Part shown: in pieces, positions 34,615 to 44,300 of the stretch
Position numbering within the stretch: the stretch's first letter is position 1
Layout: every line of letters starts with the position of its first letter
Source: Hymenobacter nivis
GTDB lineage: Bacteria; Bacteroidota; Bacteroidia; Cytophagales; Hymenobacteraceae
Direction: 5' to 3'
Assembly (NCBI RefSeq): GCF_003149515.1
Contig: NZ_CP029145.1
Coordinates: forward strand, 4,030,001-4,094,000
DNA: 64,000 nt
Program-made: the position numbers and the translations under genes
The notes under the pieces: model-generated
What the model was told of the DNA's origin: nothing
Seen by the model: only the letters and a program-made list of their open reading frames with translations
Database searches by the model: none

Positions 34615-35200
34615 CTAGCGCCAGCACCGCCACGGCCCACGTGGCCCCGGCGGGCACGTGCAGCCGCGACACCAGCTGGCCGGTGTCGCCGCCCGCCACC
34701 AGCGGCGCTATCATTTAGTAGCCCAGAAAGTTAATGAGCCCAAACACGCCCAGGTAGAGGATGAACAGGGCCCCGGGCCCGGCCGACCGGCGGCGGTGCG
34801 CCAGGGCCAAGAGCATCACGCCCTAGGCCAGGCGCACCAGGGGCCCCGCCGCCGAAATGAGCACATGGGCCGTGTTCGACAGCAGCTGGCTGGTGTTCGC
34901 CACCGACGTGTTGTAGAGCACGAAGTGGTTGCCGAGGGCCACGGCCATGGCGGCGCGGCCCATTTTGTGCACCACAATGGTGACCAGGTACGCGGCGATG
35001 TAGAGGCAAATGGCGTTGAGGGCCAGCGGGCGGGGGGCAAGCAGCATGATGGCGGGTGAATGGGTCCCCAAACCTAAGGACGAGCCCAGCCGCCGCTGCG
35101 CCAAAACTTGCCCAACCGCTCGCTGGGCCCGCCGAACCCGCGCCGGCCGCTACCAAACCGCCCCGGGGCCCTACGCGGCGGGGTTCAGAAACAGCGAACC

Positions 35201-36190
35201 TTAGGCCGCCAGGGCTTGCAGCTGCTTGTTGATAAAGTCGATTTCCTCGAACGAGAGCTGCAAGTCGATGGCCCGGGCGTTTTGCACGGCCTGCTCGGGG
35301 TTGCGGGCCCCCACCAGCGCCACCGTGATGCCGGGCTGCGCCAGCGTCCAGCGGAGCACGAGCTGGCCGAGGGTGGCACCTTTGGTTTCGGCCAGGGGCC
35401 GGATTTTGTTCAGGAACCCGTTCACGCGGGCCACGCTTTCGGGCTGAAACAGCTTGTTGGTGCTGCGCAGGTCGCTGGCGTCAAAATACTGGCCGGGCTT
35501 CATCTTGCCCGTCAGCAGGCCCAGCTGCAAGGGGCTGTACACTAGGATGCCCTTGTGGTGGGCCTGGCAATACGGCACTACGTCTTGCTCAACACCGCGC
35601 CGCAACATGCTATACGGCACCTGGTTGGAGGCCAAGTCGATGGTTTTTTCGGCTTCCTCCATCTGCGCCACGGAGTAGTTGCTCACGCCCGCGGCGCGCA
35701 CCTTGCCCTGCTCCATGAGGCGCTGCACGGCCTCCATCGTCTCGTCAATCGGCGTGGTGGTATCGGGCCAGTGCTGCTGGTAAAGGTCGATGTAGTCGGT
35801 GCCCAGGCGCTTCAAGCTGTCCTCGCACTCCTTGATGATGCTGCCGCGGCTGGCGTACTTGTACACGTCCAGGTCGTGGCCCGCATTGTCCTTGGTTTTC
35901 ATGGCGAAGTCGCCCTGGGCCAGGTCCCAGCGCATACCGAACTTGCTGAGCAACTGCACCTTGTCGCGCGGCAGGCTTTTAATGGCCTCACCCACAATCT
36001 GCTCGCTCAGGCCCTGCCCGTAGATGGGGGCCGTGTCGATGCTGGTTACCCCCAGCTCGTAACTGGCGTGGATGGCGCCCACGGCGTCGTTCTGCTCAGT
36101 GCCGCCCCACATCCAGCCGCCGGCCGCCCAGCTGCCAAACGTGATGCGCGAAACCTTGACGCCCGAAGCGCCCAATTCTTGAAATTCCAT
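35201..36190 (-). CDS. Aldo/keto reductase
   Basis: This 329-residue NADPH-dependent oxidoreductase has the (beta/alpha)8 fold. The tetrad is visible: Asp and Tyr in SIDTAPIYGQGLSE, Lys in LLSKFGMRWD, His in LYQQHWPD. The NADP-binding end TVALVGARNPEQAVQNA is standard. It resembles the YajO/IolS-type branch. The start at 36190 (MEFQELGASGVKVSRITFG) is the conserved one; upstream open frame is noise. Physiological substrate is unknown and the neighbours give no hint. Confidence 0.93.
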   Translation of the reverse strand: MEFQELGASGVKVSRITFGSWAAGGWMWGGTEQNDAVGAIHASYELGVTSIDTAPIYGQGLSEQIVGEAIKSLPRDKVQLLSKFGMRWDLAQGDFAMKTKDNAGHDLDVYKYASRGSIIKECEDSLKRLGTDYIDLYQQHWPDTTTPIDETMEAVQRLMEQGKVRAAGVSNYSVAQMEEAEKTIDLASNQVPYSMLRRGVEQDVVPYCQAHHKGILVYSPLQLGLLTGKMKPGQYFDASDLRSTNKLFQPESVARVNGFLNKIRPLAETKGATLGQLVLRWTLAQPGITVALVGARNPEQAVQNARAIDLQLSFEEIDFINKQLQALAA

Positions 36191-36518
36191 AGCAAAATGC
36201 GGTTCGTAGGCAATGCAACAGGCCCAGGGTCCCGGCGTGTTCAACCCGTTTTTGACGTAAAGCGTTGCCCTACCGGAACACTACCCCGGCCCCGGCAGAG
36301 CAATAGCGCCAATGAACGCGGTAAAAACACAAAAATTTCGCAAAGTATTAAAGTTTCCCCCTGGTTTACACAATAGTTAGTGCCTCTTACCCGTGAATAT
36401 CAGCATAGTGCTAAATGACGTTATAATCAATTTATTGATTACCAAAATATTAGCTTGCTAATACTATTCAGTATTCTCTAATTTTTCTACATTCCCCTCG
36501 CCATGGCTATGTAAATCA
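36191..36518. other. Intergenic region, AT-rich 3' half
   Basis: The region holds 328 bp between divergent genes. The second half (from about 36330) is AT-rich and presumably holds the promoter of the small lipoprotein. I find no exact TAnnTTTG box, no hairpin terminator and no credible gene. Confidence 0.6.
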
Positions 36519-36770
36519 ATGGCTGTCTCATTGGCCGCTGCCGCTGTCATCAGTTTCTCGTTGGCTAGCTGCTCACACAACATCAGCGGCGTGAATTCCA
36601 GCGACCCATACGTTGCCGAGCAGGCCCAGAAAGCCCAGTTGCTGCAAGACCAAGCGAACACCCAGGAACGTTTGGTTGAAACCGAGAAAGAACGCCTTAA
36701 GGTATTGAAACTTCAACTCGACGGGGCTAAGCAAAATTTGAAGGGCCGCAAAGCCGCCAACAAAGTATAG
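36519..36770 (+). CDS. Small coiled-coil lipoprotein
   Basis: The 83-residue product has a short lipoprotein signal with lipobox SLASC (Cys about residue 18), then a helical, heptad-like stretch rich in Gln, Glu and Lys (AQKAQLLQDQANTQERLVET ... LKLQLDGAKQNLKGRK). This is the shape of a small Lpp-like periplasmic lipoprotein that could form a coiled-coil bundle, perhaps bridging membrane and cell wall. The family is not identified. Confidence 0.7.
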   Translation: MAVSLAAAAVISFSLASCSHNISGVNSSDPYVAEQAQKAQLLQDQANTQERLVETEKERLKVLKLQLDGAKQNLKGRKAANKV

Positions 36771-36891
36771 CCGCCGGGCCCCCGGCCCGGATGAACATTC
36801 GGTCGGGGCCCGCTTGTTGTGACGGCACGCGCCGCTCTTCAGCGCTGCTGGGGGCGACTTTTTGTTGCATCCGAATTTATTTTTAAGCGTT

Positions 36892-37602
36892 ATGAAAGTT
36901 GAAATCTGGTCCGACGTGGTTTGCCCGTTCTGTTACATCGGCAAGCGCCGGTTTGAGGACGGCCTCCGGCAATTTGGCCACCCCGAGGCGGTGGAAGTGG
37001 TGTGGCGCAGCTTCGAGCTGACGCCCGACTTCCGGCCCGTGCCCGGCCAAAGCATTCACGAGTCGCTGGCCGCCAAAAAAGGCATCTCGCCCGCCGAAGG
37101 CCGCCGCATGAACGACCACATGGCCGGCATCGCCAAAGAAGTGGGCCTGGCCTACGACTTCGAGCATACCGTGCCGGCCAACACGTTTCTGGCCCACCAG
37201 CTCGTGCACCTGGGGGCCCACCACGGCCGGCAAGACGCCACCAAAGAGCGCCTCATGGCCGCCTACTACACCCAGGGCCGCGACCTGAACGACGTGGAAA
37301 CCTTGGTCGCGCTGGGCACCGAAGTGGGCCTCGACGCCGCCGAAACCCGCCAGGCGCTGGCCGCCGGCACCTACGCCGAAGCCGTGCGCTACGACGAATA
37401 CCAGGCCCAGCAAATTGGCGTGCAGGGCGTGCCCTTCTTCGTGTTCGAGGATAAGTACGCTGTGTCGGGGGCCCAGCCGGCCGAGCTGTTTGCCGAAGTA
37501 ATGGGCAAGGTGTGGGACGAGGCCCAGGCCGCCAAGCCCCAGCTGGTGGCCGTGGCCGGCCAGGCCGATGGCCCCATCTGCGGCCCCGACGGCTGCGACT
37601 AG
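36892..37602 (+). CDS. DsbA-family oxidoreductase, FrnE-like
   Basis: This 236-residue thioredoxin-fold protein has active site CPFC (residues 11-14) in EIWSDVVCPFCYIGKRRFED. It also has the helical insertion typical of FrnE/2-hydroxychromene-2-carboxylate isomerase relatives and a cis-Pro loop GVQGVPFFVFEDKYAVSGAQ. There is no signal peptide from the ATG at 36892, so it acts in the cytoplasm as a disulfide isomerase or reductase. A C-terminal CGPDGC pair, as in other FrnE proteins, may form a second redox centre. Upstream open frame is non-conserved. Confidence 0.9.
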   Translation: MKVEIWSDVVCPFCYIGKRRFEDGLRQFGHPEAVEVVWRSFELTPDFRPVPGQSIHESLAAKKGISPAEGRRMNDHMAGIAKEVGLAYDFEHTVPANTFLAHQLVHLGAHHGRQDATKERLMAAYYTQGRDLNDVETLVALGTEVGLDAAETRQALAAGTYAEAVRYDEYQAQQIGVQGVPFFVFEDKYAVSGAQPAELFAEVMGKVWDEAQAAKPQLVAVAGQADGPICGPDGCD

Positions 37603-37634
37603 CGCCGTCGCCCTGGCTTCCGAACCGCTTATAG

Positions 37635-37666
37635 AACGGGCCCCGCCAGCACTGGCGGGGCCCGTT
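37635..37666 (+). terminator. Terminator-like hairpin behind the FrnE gene
   Basis: AACGGGCCCCGCCA and TGGCGGGGCCCGTT are perfect complements around a 4-base loop, but only three T end the stem, so efficiency is uncertain. Confidence 0.6.
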
Positions 37667-37769
37667 TGGCGTTAGGGGCCCCGGGGCGGGGCCACGGCTT
37701 CACCCCGCCGACACTTTGCCGGGACCCCCGTGCGGGGCCAGCGGCCCATTTCCTTGGTAGCTTTCCTGC

Positions 37770-40298
37770 ATGAACGCACATTTTTCCCGGAATTGGGCTT
37801 TGGCACTGCTTGCTAGCGGTGGCCTGCTGGCGCTGGGGGCCGCCCGGCCCCGCCCGGTCGACGAGAGCATCCTCCAGCGGTTGGCCCGCCAGGTGAGCGA
37901 GTACTACGCCACCGTGCTGCCCGAAAAAGCCTACCTCCACCTCGACAAGCCCGTGTACGCCACCGGCGAAACCATCTGGTTCAGCGCCTACGTGGTGGAC
38001 GGCCTGCGCCACCAGGCCGACTCGCTGAGTAAGGTGCTATACGTGGATTTGGTGTCGCCCGAGCAGAAAATAGTGGCCCGGCGCACTCTGCGCCTGCAAG
38101 GCGGCCGCGCCTACGGCGACCTCGACGTGGCCGACACGCTGGCCGCTGGCACCTACCAGCTGCGCGCCTACACCAATTGGATGCGCAACGCCGGCGACGA
38201 CTTCGTGTACAGCCGCCGCCTGCAGGTGTGGGCCGCCTCGCCCTACACTGCTAATGCCCCGCCGCCGCCCGCCGTGCGGCGGCCCGTTGCCGGGGCCCCC
38301 GCCGTGCCTGCGGGCCGGCCCGATGTGCAATTCTTCCCCGAGGGAGGGGCTCTGGTGGCTGGCCTGCCCACCGTAGTGGCCTGCAAGGCGGTGGATGCCA
38401 ATGGCCGCGGCGTTGACATCAAAGCCCTGATAGTGGACGACCGCAACGCGGCCGTGGTGCCCAATTTTGCCACCACGCACTTGGGTATGGGGCACTTTGC
38501 CTTCACGCCCGCCGCCGGCCAGCACTACCGCGCCCGCGTGGCCCTGCCCGGCGGCACCACCGCTGACTATGCCCTGCCCGCCGTGCAGGCCAGCGGCTAC
38601 AGCCTGCACGTGGCCGATGCCGGCCCGGATTACACGGTGGAAGCCCGCTACCAGGGCCCCGCCGGGGCCCCCGTGCCCGGCCCGGTGATGCTGCTGACGG
38701 AGGTGCGCGGCTTCCTGGTGTACATGGCGCCGCGCCCCATCGGCGCGGGCCCCGCCACCTGGAAGGTGTCGAAGGCGCGCTACCCCAACGGTATCCTACA
38801 CCTTACCCTGGTGGACGGGCAGGGCACGCCGCAGGCCGAGCGCCTGGCCTTCGTGCAAAACGGACCGGCCGCGCTGCCCGCCGCCCTTACCCCCGACAAA
38901 ACGGGCCCCTACGGCCTGCGGGCCCCGGTACAGGTGAAGGTGCGCGTAGTCGACGCCGCCGGCCAGCCCCTGGCCGCCACCCGCTTGTCGGTGTCGGTGG
39001 TCGAAACCGCCCTGGCCGGCCTCGACCCCACTGCCGAAACCATCGCCTCGAACCTGCTGCTGACCTCCGACCTGGCGGGCTACGTGGAGGGCCCCGGCTA
39101 CTATTTCCAAAACCCCACGGCCGAAACCGCCCGGGCCCTCGACGACCTGCTGCTGACCCAAGGTTGGCGGCGCTTCGTGTGGAAAAACGTGGTGAGCGGC
39201 CAGCCCGTCGGCCTCGAATACCCCGCCGACCAGGCCCTGGCCCTGGGTGGGCAGGTGCTGAGCGAGCACGGCTACCGCCCCATCCCCAACAGCCAGCTCA
39301 CGTTCGTCGAAACCCGGCCCATCCGGCAGGTCACCACGGGCGTTACCAATGCCGCGGGCCGCTTCCGCTTCGTGGGCTTTGATGGGCGCGATACGGCCAT
39401 CGTGACCTTGCAGGCGCGGCGCGCGCAGGGCGGCTCCAACGTGGTCATCCGGCCCGATACGGGGCCCTCTGTGGAAAACCTGCGGCTGCCGCCCCTGCCC
39501 ACCCCGCCAGTCCCCGTCGCGGATTTTGTGAAGCGCAGCCGCCAGCAGCAGGCCGACGAGCACGAGATGGACCCCTCGCGGCACCCCGTGGGCATGGTGA
39601 CGCGCAATATTCTGCTCGATAACGTGGCCGTGACGGCCAAGCGCGTGGCCGTACCCCCCGATGATCCCCGCCGCCTCTACGGGGCCACGGGCGGCACGGT
39701 GATTGACTTCGCCAATACCCCGTCGGCGCAGTCGGGTCTGAACATTTTCCAGGTGCTGCAAGGGCGCGTGGCCGGGCTCACCATCAGCGGCAGCCCGCCC
39801 AACATGTCAATCCAAATCCGCAACCAGGGCACGCCGCAGTTTATCCTCGACGGCATGCGGGTAGACGCCGACGTTATCAACACCCTCGTATCGAGTGATA
39901 TTCAGTCGGTGGAAGTTTTTAAGGGTAATGAGGGCGCTATCTTCGGCGGTACCGGCGGCGTTATCGCCATCTACACCAAGCGCGCCGACCCCAAGTACAA
40001 GGGCGCCGATAAGGGCCCCGCCCCGGGCATCGTCACCGTGAGGCTGCCCGGCTACTACCAGGCCCGCGAGTTTTACGCGCCCCGCTACGGGGCCCCCACG
40101 CTCACCACCCCGGGCCCCGACCCGCGCCGCACGTCCCTCTATTGGAACCCAACGGTGCGCACCGACGCCGCCGGCGAGGCCACGCTCACCTTTTTCACCG
40201 CCGACGTGAGCGGTACCTTCCGCGCTACCGCCGAGGGTATCACGGCCGCGGGCCAGCCCGTGCGCGGCACCGCCACCGTGACGGTGCAGGGCAAGTAG
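37770..40298 (+). CDS. Alpha2-macroglobulin MG2-like protein with TonB-receptor plug domain
   Basis: This 842-residue exported protein has four parts. These are a leader (1-25), an MG2-type domain of the alpha2-macroglobulin family (YLHLDKPVYATGETIWFSAY), further beta-sandwich domains (about 150-620), and a TonB-receptor plug domain near 650-735 (NIFQVLQGRVAGLTISGSPP, IQIRNQGTPQFILDGMRVDA, IQSVEVFKGNEGAIFGG). A final MG-like strand set (LYWNPTVRTDAAGEATLTFF) follows. It has no beta-barrel. Such fusions occur across Bacteroidota; a surface or periplasmic role linked to TonB receptors is likely but unproven. Confidence 0.87.
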   Translation: MNAHFSRNWALALLASGGLLALGAARPRPVDESILQRLARQVSEYYATVLPEKAYLHLDKPVYATGETIWFSAYVVDGLRHQADSLSKVLYVDLVSPEQKIVARRTLRLQGGRAYGDLDVADTLAAGTYQLRAYTNWMRNAGDDFVYSRRLQVWAASPYTANAPPPPAVRRPVAGAPAVPAGRPDVQFFPEGGALVAGLPTVVACKAVDANGRGVDIKALIVDDRNAAVVPNFATTHLGMGHFAFTPAAGQHYRARVALPGGTTADYALPAVQASGYSLHVADAGPDYTVEARYQGPAGAPVPGPVMLLTEVRGFLVYMAPRPIGAGPATWKVSKARYPNGILHLTLVDGQGTPQAERLAFVQNGPAALPAALTPDKTGPYGLRAPVQVKVRVVDAAGQPLAATRLSVSVVETALAGLDPTAETIASNLLLTSDLAGYVEGPGYYFQNPTAETARALDDLLLTQGWRRFVWKNVVSGQPVGLEYPADQALALGGQVLSEHGYRPIPNSQLTFVETRPIRQVTTGVTNAAGRFRFVGFDGRDTAIVTLQARRAQGGSNVVIRPDTGPSVENLRLPPLPTPPVPVADFVKRSRQQQADEHEMDPSRHPVGMVTRNILLDNVAVTAKRVAVPPDDPRRLYGATGGTVIDFANTPSAQSGLNIFQVLQGRVAGLTISGSPPNMSIQIRNQGTPQFILDGMRVDADVINTLVSSDIQSVEVFKGNEGAIFGGTGGVIAIYTKRADPKYKGADKGPAPGIVTVRLPGYYQAREFYAPRYGAPTLTTPGPDPRRTSLYWNPTVRTDAAGEATLTFFTADVSGTFRATAEGITAAGQPVRGTATVTVQGK

Positions 40299-40313
40299 CG
40301 CCGAACGATAATT

Positions 40314-40355
40314 AAAAGGAAAGGCCCTGCGCACGTGCGCAGGGCCTTTCCTTTT
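40314..40355. terminator. Bidirectional terminator, 42-bp perfect palindrome
   Basis: AAAAGGAAAGGCCCTGCGCA at the left is mirrored exactly at the right, ending in TTTT on both strands. It lies between convergent genes (40298 on plus, 40372 on minus) and can serve both. Confidence 0.92.
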
Positions 40356-40371
40356 AGGGGCCTGGCGAAAG

Positions 40372-40695
40372 TTATTTCTTCGCGCCGGGCTTCACGGCGG
40401 CGTTCTTGCCCATCGACTGGGGCTTGTCGCTGGCCGTGGCCGTGCCCTGGTTGGCCGCCTTGAGGGTGGAGCTGGAGCGCGAGGCGCGGTTGGCGCCCGT
40501 GGCGGGGGCCGTGTTCACTTTCTGGCCGGGCTTCACGCCGGCGTTCACGGGGCCGTTGGGAGCCGCTGTCACGGGGTCGCCCGTCACGGGCTTGTGGTTC
40601 ATGGGCCCCGATTTGCCCTGGGCCGAGCCCGGCGCTTGCGCCGAAGCAGTGGTGATGCCGGCTGCCAGCGCGGCCAGGAAAAGGAGCTTTTTCAT
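40372..40695 (-). CDS. Small secreted Lys/Ala-rich protein
   Basis: The 107-residue product has a clear signal peptide (MKKLLFLAALAAGITTASAQ), then a low-complexity mature part rich in Ala, Gly, Pro, Asn and Lys (ending KNAAVKPGAKK). It is basic and lacks hydrophobic core residues, so it is probably disordered. No family was recognised. It shares the bidirectional terminator with the plug-domain gene. Confidence 0.72.
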   Translation of the reverse strand: MKKLLFLAALAAGITTASAQAPGSAQGKSGPMNHKPVTGDPVTAAPNGPVNAGVKPGQKVNTAPATGANRASRSSSTLKAANQGTATASDKPQSMGKNAAVKPGAKK

Positions 40696-40856
40696 AAAAT
40701 GGGAAGAAGGGAAGAATGAGAAAGGATTGGCTCTGCTTACGACGTTTCGGGGGCCACCGTTGGCTCAAAAGCTTTGTTTAAACCCGTTTCAGGCCCGTTG
40801 TTCAGCTTCGATTGGCGGTAGGTAGTGGTGGTGGGGGCCCGGGCGGGCCACTAAAA

Positions 40857-40886
40857 AACCCGGCCTGGTAGCTACCAAGCCGGGGT
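40857..40886 (-). terminator. Terminator behind the mfd/coiled-coil genes
   Basis: On the minus strand, CCCCGGCTTGGT and ACCAGGCCGGG pair around a short loop and are followed by six T. It is 27 bp past the stop of the small gene at 40913. Confidence 0.85.
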
Positions 40887-40912
40887 CTATCAAATTTTCC
40901 AGCACTGGAAAC

Positions 40913-41164
40913 CTAGTTGGTCTTGTTGAAAACGGCAGCTTCCAGCCGCTGAAAACGCGCTTCGTAGGCGGTAAGAATTGGAAACTTGCGCTCCAGCTTA
41001 TCCGTGCGGTTCGCGTTGTAGCTCATCAGCTCCAGCATCTTCATCTGGGTTTGCAGCAGCTTATCCAGCTGCGCGCCCTGCTCCACCAGCCGCTCATCCT
41101 GCTGCTCCAGCCGGGCCCCTTGCTGATCGGTGCGGACGCCTTGTTGACTGATTTCCGCCAGCAT
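40913..41164 (-). CDS. Small coiled-coil protein B
   Basis: The 83-residue product has no signal peptide and is dominated by a heptad-like helix rich in Gln, Glu, Leu and Asp (GVRTDQQGARLEQQDERLVE). It ends with a more compact tail (ARFQRLEAAVFNKTN). It starts 6 bp after the stop of a second, similar small gene and is the last gene before the terminator. The pair lies behind mfd. A cytoplasmic coiled-coil oligomer is likely; function unknown. Confidence 0.65.
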   Translation of the reverse strand: MLAEISQQGVRTDQQGARLEQQDERLVEQGAQLDKLLQTQMKMLELMSYNANRTDKLERKFPILTAYEARFQRLEAAVFNKTN

Positions 41165-41170
41165 CGTGTC

Positions 41171-41338
41171 TTAGCGCTCTCCGGCCTGGGCCTGGCGGGC
41201 ATCGGATATTTTCAGAATGCCAATGATGTCGTCAATCTGACCAATTTGCCGGTCTATTTGCCCGGCCTGCTGGTCTATTTGCCGTAGCAAGTCGGCCAGC
41301 AGGGTCCCAATCTGCCCGAAACGCTCATTACTTTCCAT
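41171..41338 (-). CDS. Small coiled-coil protein A (55 residues)
   Basis: The ATG at 41338 lies 36 bp after the mfd stop and opens 55 codons: MESNERFGQIGTLLADLLRQ, then repeated IDQQAGQIDRQIGQIDDIIG, ending AQAGER. The regular spacing of Ile and Gln gives a clear helical repeat. It and the following gene (40913) look like related products of duplication. Short, but the repeat and tight spacing make a real gene likely. Confidence 0.6.
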   Translation of the reverse strand: MESNERFGQIGTLLADLLRQIDQQAGQIDRQIGQIDDIIGILKISDARQAQAGER

Positions 41339-41374
41339 GATTTGAATCTTTTGCGGAAGGTAGCGAATCCTGTT

Positions 41375-44300
41375 TTACGCCTCTACTAGTTCGGCACTGC
41401 CCAGCTCAGCCAGCACCTTTTTGGCCTGCGGGATGGACTTCACCTCCTCGAACGTAATCACCAGCTGCTCTTTGCGTTCCTTCATGCTGGCGCTGCGGGC
41501 GTGGGTTTGCACGTAATTGAGGATGTCACCGAACTGGTCGCCCTGGAAATAGGCCTGATGGTCGGGGCCCGCAGGCAGGTAGCCCTTTAGCGTGTCGCGC
41601 TTCAGCGTGAGCTTGGCGAAGCCCAGGCGGCCGGCCTGCCAGCGCAGCCGCACCAGGTCGGCGAGCTGCTCCACCTCGGCCGGCAGGGGCCCGAAGCGGT
41701 CCACCATGCTAGCCAGCAGCTTGCGCAGGGCTTCGGGTTTCTCGGCCCGGTCCAGCTTGGCGTACAGCTGCAAGCGCTCCGACACGTTGCTCACGTAGCG
41801 GTCCGGTATCAGCACCTGGCGGTCGGTTTCCACGCTGCACTCGTGGTTGCGGGCGGCCCCGGCGGCGGCTTGCAGGCGCTGGTTCGAGTCGCCCATGAAC
41901 AGGTCCTTGAACTCGGTTTCCTTCAACTCGCGCACCGCCTCGTCCAATATCTGGTGGTAGGTTTCGTAGCCCAGGTCGTTGATGAAGCCGCTCTGCTCGC
42001 CGCCCAGCAGGTTGCCGGCCCCGCGAATGTCCAGGTCGCGCATGGCCACGTTGAAGCCCGCGCCGAGGTCCGAAAACTCCTCCAGCGTGCTCAGGCGCTT
42101 GCGGGCGTCGGCGGGCAGGCCGGCCACGGGCGGCGTCAGCAGGTAGCAGTAGGCCTTGCGGTTGGAGCGGCCCACACGGCCCCGCATCTGGTGCAGGTCG
42201 CTGAGGCCGGCCAGGTGGGCCCGGTTGATGATGATGGTGTTGGCGTTCGGAATATCCAGCCCGCTCTCGATGATGCTTGTGCTCACCAGCACGTCATATT
42301 CACCCTCCACGAACTTCATCATGCGCTTTTCGAGCAGGTCGCCCTCCATCTGGCCGTGGGCGTAGGTAATCTTCGCGTCCGGCACTAGGCGCAGAATCGT
42401 GCCCGCCACTTCTTCGATGTCCTTAATGCGGTTGTGCACGAAAAATACCTGCCCGCCGCGCTTCAGCTCCCGCGCTACCGCGTCGCGAATCAGGATTTCG
42501 TCGTACACGTGCAGCTCGGTTTGCACCGGCTGGCGGTTGGGCGGCGGCGTGGCAATCACGCTCAAATCCCGGGCCCCCATCAGCGAGAAGTGCAGCGTGC
42601 GCGGAATCGGTGTGGCCGAAAGTGTGAGCGTATCCACGTTCACCTTCAGCTCCTTGAGCTTGTCCTTAGTTTTGACGCCGAACTTCTGCTCCTCGTCAAT
42701 AATCAGCAAGCCCAAGTCCTTAAAGACAATATCTTTATTGGTAAGCCGGTGCGTGCCGATGAGGATATCGGTTTTGCCCTCGGCCACGCGCTGCAAGGTT
42801 TCCTTAATCTGCTTCGTGCTTTTGAAGCGGTTCACGTATTCCACCGTCACGGGCAGCGTGGCCAGCCGGTCGCGGAACGTCTTGTAGTGCTGCATCGCCA
42901 GGATGGTTGTAGGTACCAGCACGGCCGCCTGCTTGCCGTCGGCCACCGCCTTGAACGCCGCCCGAATCGCCACCTCCGTCTTGCCGAAGCCTACGTCGCC
43001 GCAGATCAGGCGGTCCATCGGGTGGGGCTGCTGCATGTCATGCTTCACGTCCTCAGTGGCCTTGGCTTGGTCGGGCGTGTCCTCGTAAATGAAGCTCGAT
43101 TCTAACTCCGCCTGCATGAAGCCGTCGGCCGAAAAGGCGAAGCCCGGGGCCGTCTTCCGCTTGGCATACAGCCGAATTAGGTCGGCCGCGATATCCTTCA
43201 CCTTCTTCTTGACGGCCTTTTTCTTATTCTCCCATTCCGGCGAGCCCAGCTTGCTCATGGTGGGCGGGGTCCCCTCAGCCCCGCTGTACTTGGCAATTTT
43301 GTGCAGCGCGTGGATGCTCACCGTCAGCACGTCGTCGTCGCGGTACACCAGCCGGATGGCCTCCTGCACCTGCCCGTTGATGTCCACCTGCGTCAGGCCC
43401 GCGAATCGGGCAATGCCGTAGTCCTGGTGCGTCACGTAGTCGCCGGGTTGCAAAGTTTTCAGCTCGCGCAGCGTCAGCGCCTTTTTCTTCGAGAACTTCT
43501 TGGTTTCCTGGGCCCTATAGTAGCGCTCAAACAGCTGGTGGTCGGTGTATACGGCCAGGCCCATTTGCTCGTCCACGTAGCCCTCGCGCAAGGCCAGCAG
43601 CAGGTGCTGGAACTGCACGTTATTATCAATCTCGTCGAAAATCGTGCGCAGCCGGTCGGCCTGCCGCACCGTATCAGCGGCGATGATGGTGGTGAAGTCG
43701 CGGGCCTGGTTTTCGCGCAGGCTCTTCGCCATCCGCGCAAACTCCTTGTTGAAGCTCGGCTGCGGCTTGGCCGCAAACTGAAAAGCGTCGGCGTTTTTGA
43801 AGTGAAAACGCTTGCCAAATTCCACTACCGCGAATTCATCAAGCAGCTTTTTAACGTTCCTGCCCGACTCAAACAAGTCGGCCGGCTTACTCACGATTTG
43901 CATCCCGCCGCCCTCGCCCAGCATCGCCTGGAAATTGGCCTCCGCCTTGTCGAACAAGTCCGTCACTATGTCCAGGGTCTGGCGCACATCTTTCAGCCAG
44001 AGGCAGGCCGTGCGGGGCAGAAACTCAAAGAAGGCCTCCCGCTTTTCCTGCAACAGCTTGGTTTGCACGTTGGGGATGATGCTCACCTGCGGCCGCACCT
44101 CCACCGACAATTGCGTTTCGGGGTTGAACGTGCGGATGCTCTCAATCTCGTCGCCAAATAATTCGAGGCGAAACGGCAGGTCGTTGGCGTAGCTGAACAC
44201 GTCCACGATGCCGCCGCGCACCGCGTACTGGCCCGCTTCGTACACGAAATCCGCCTTCTCAAAGTCGTACTCGCCCAGTAGCTCGCCCAGGAAGTTCACG

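Larger units (their letters stand above)
33440..35047 (-). pseudogene. M50-like membrane protein, broken by an IS and nonsense mutations
   Basis: Reading from 35047, MLLAPRPLALNAICLYIAAY continues as a multi-span membrane protein with TIVVHKMGRAAMAVALG at the place of a site-2-protease HExxH. Both the Glu (now Lys) and the second His (now Arg) are changed. An in-frame TAG lies at 34825-34823 and a TAA at 34717-34715. The frame is then cut by an IS at 33807-34614. Excision of the IS with one CTAG restores VAVLALVALVKSISGAGPLF. A further one-base shift around 33550-33600 is needed to reach the natural end (FKALGHGVVL, stop 33442-33440). Confidence 0.8.
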
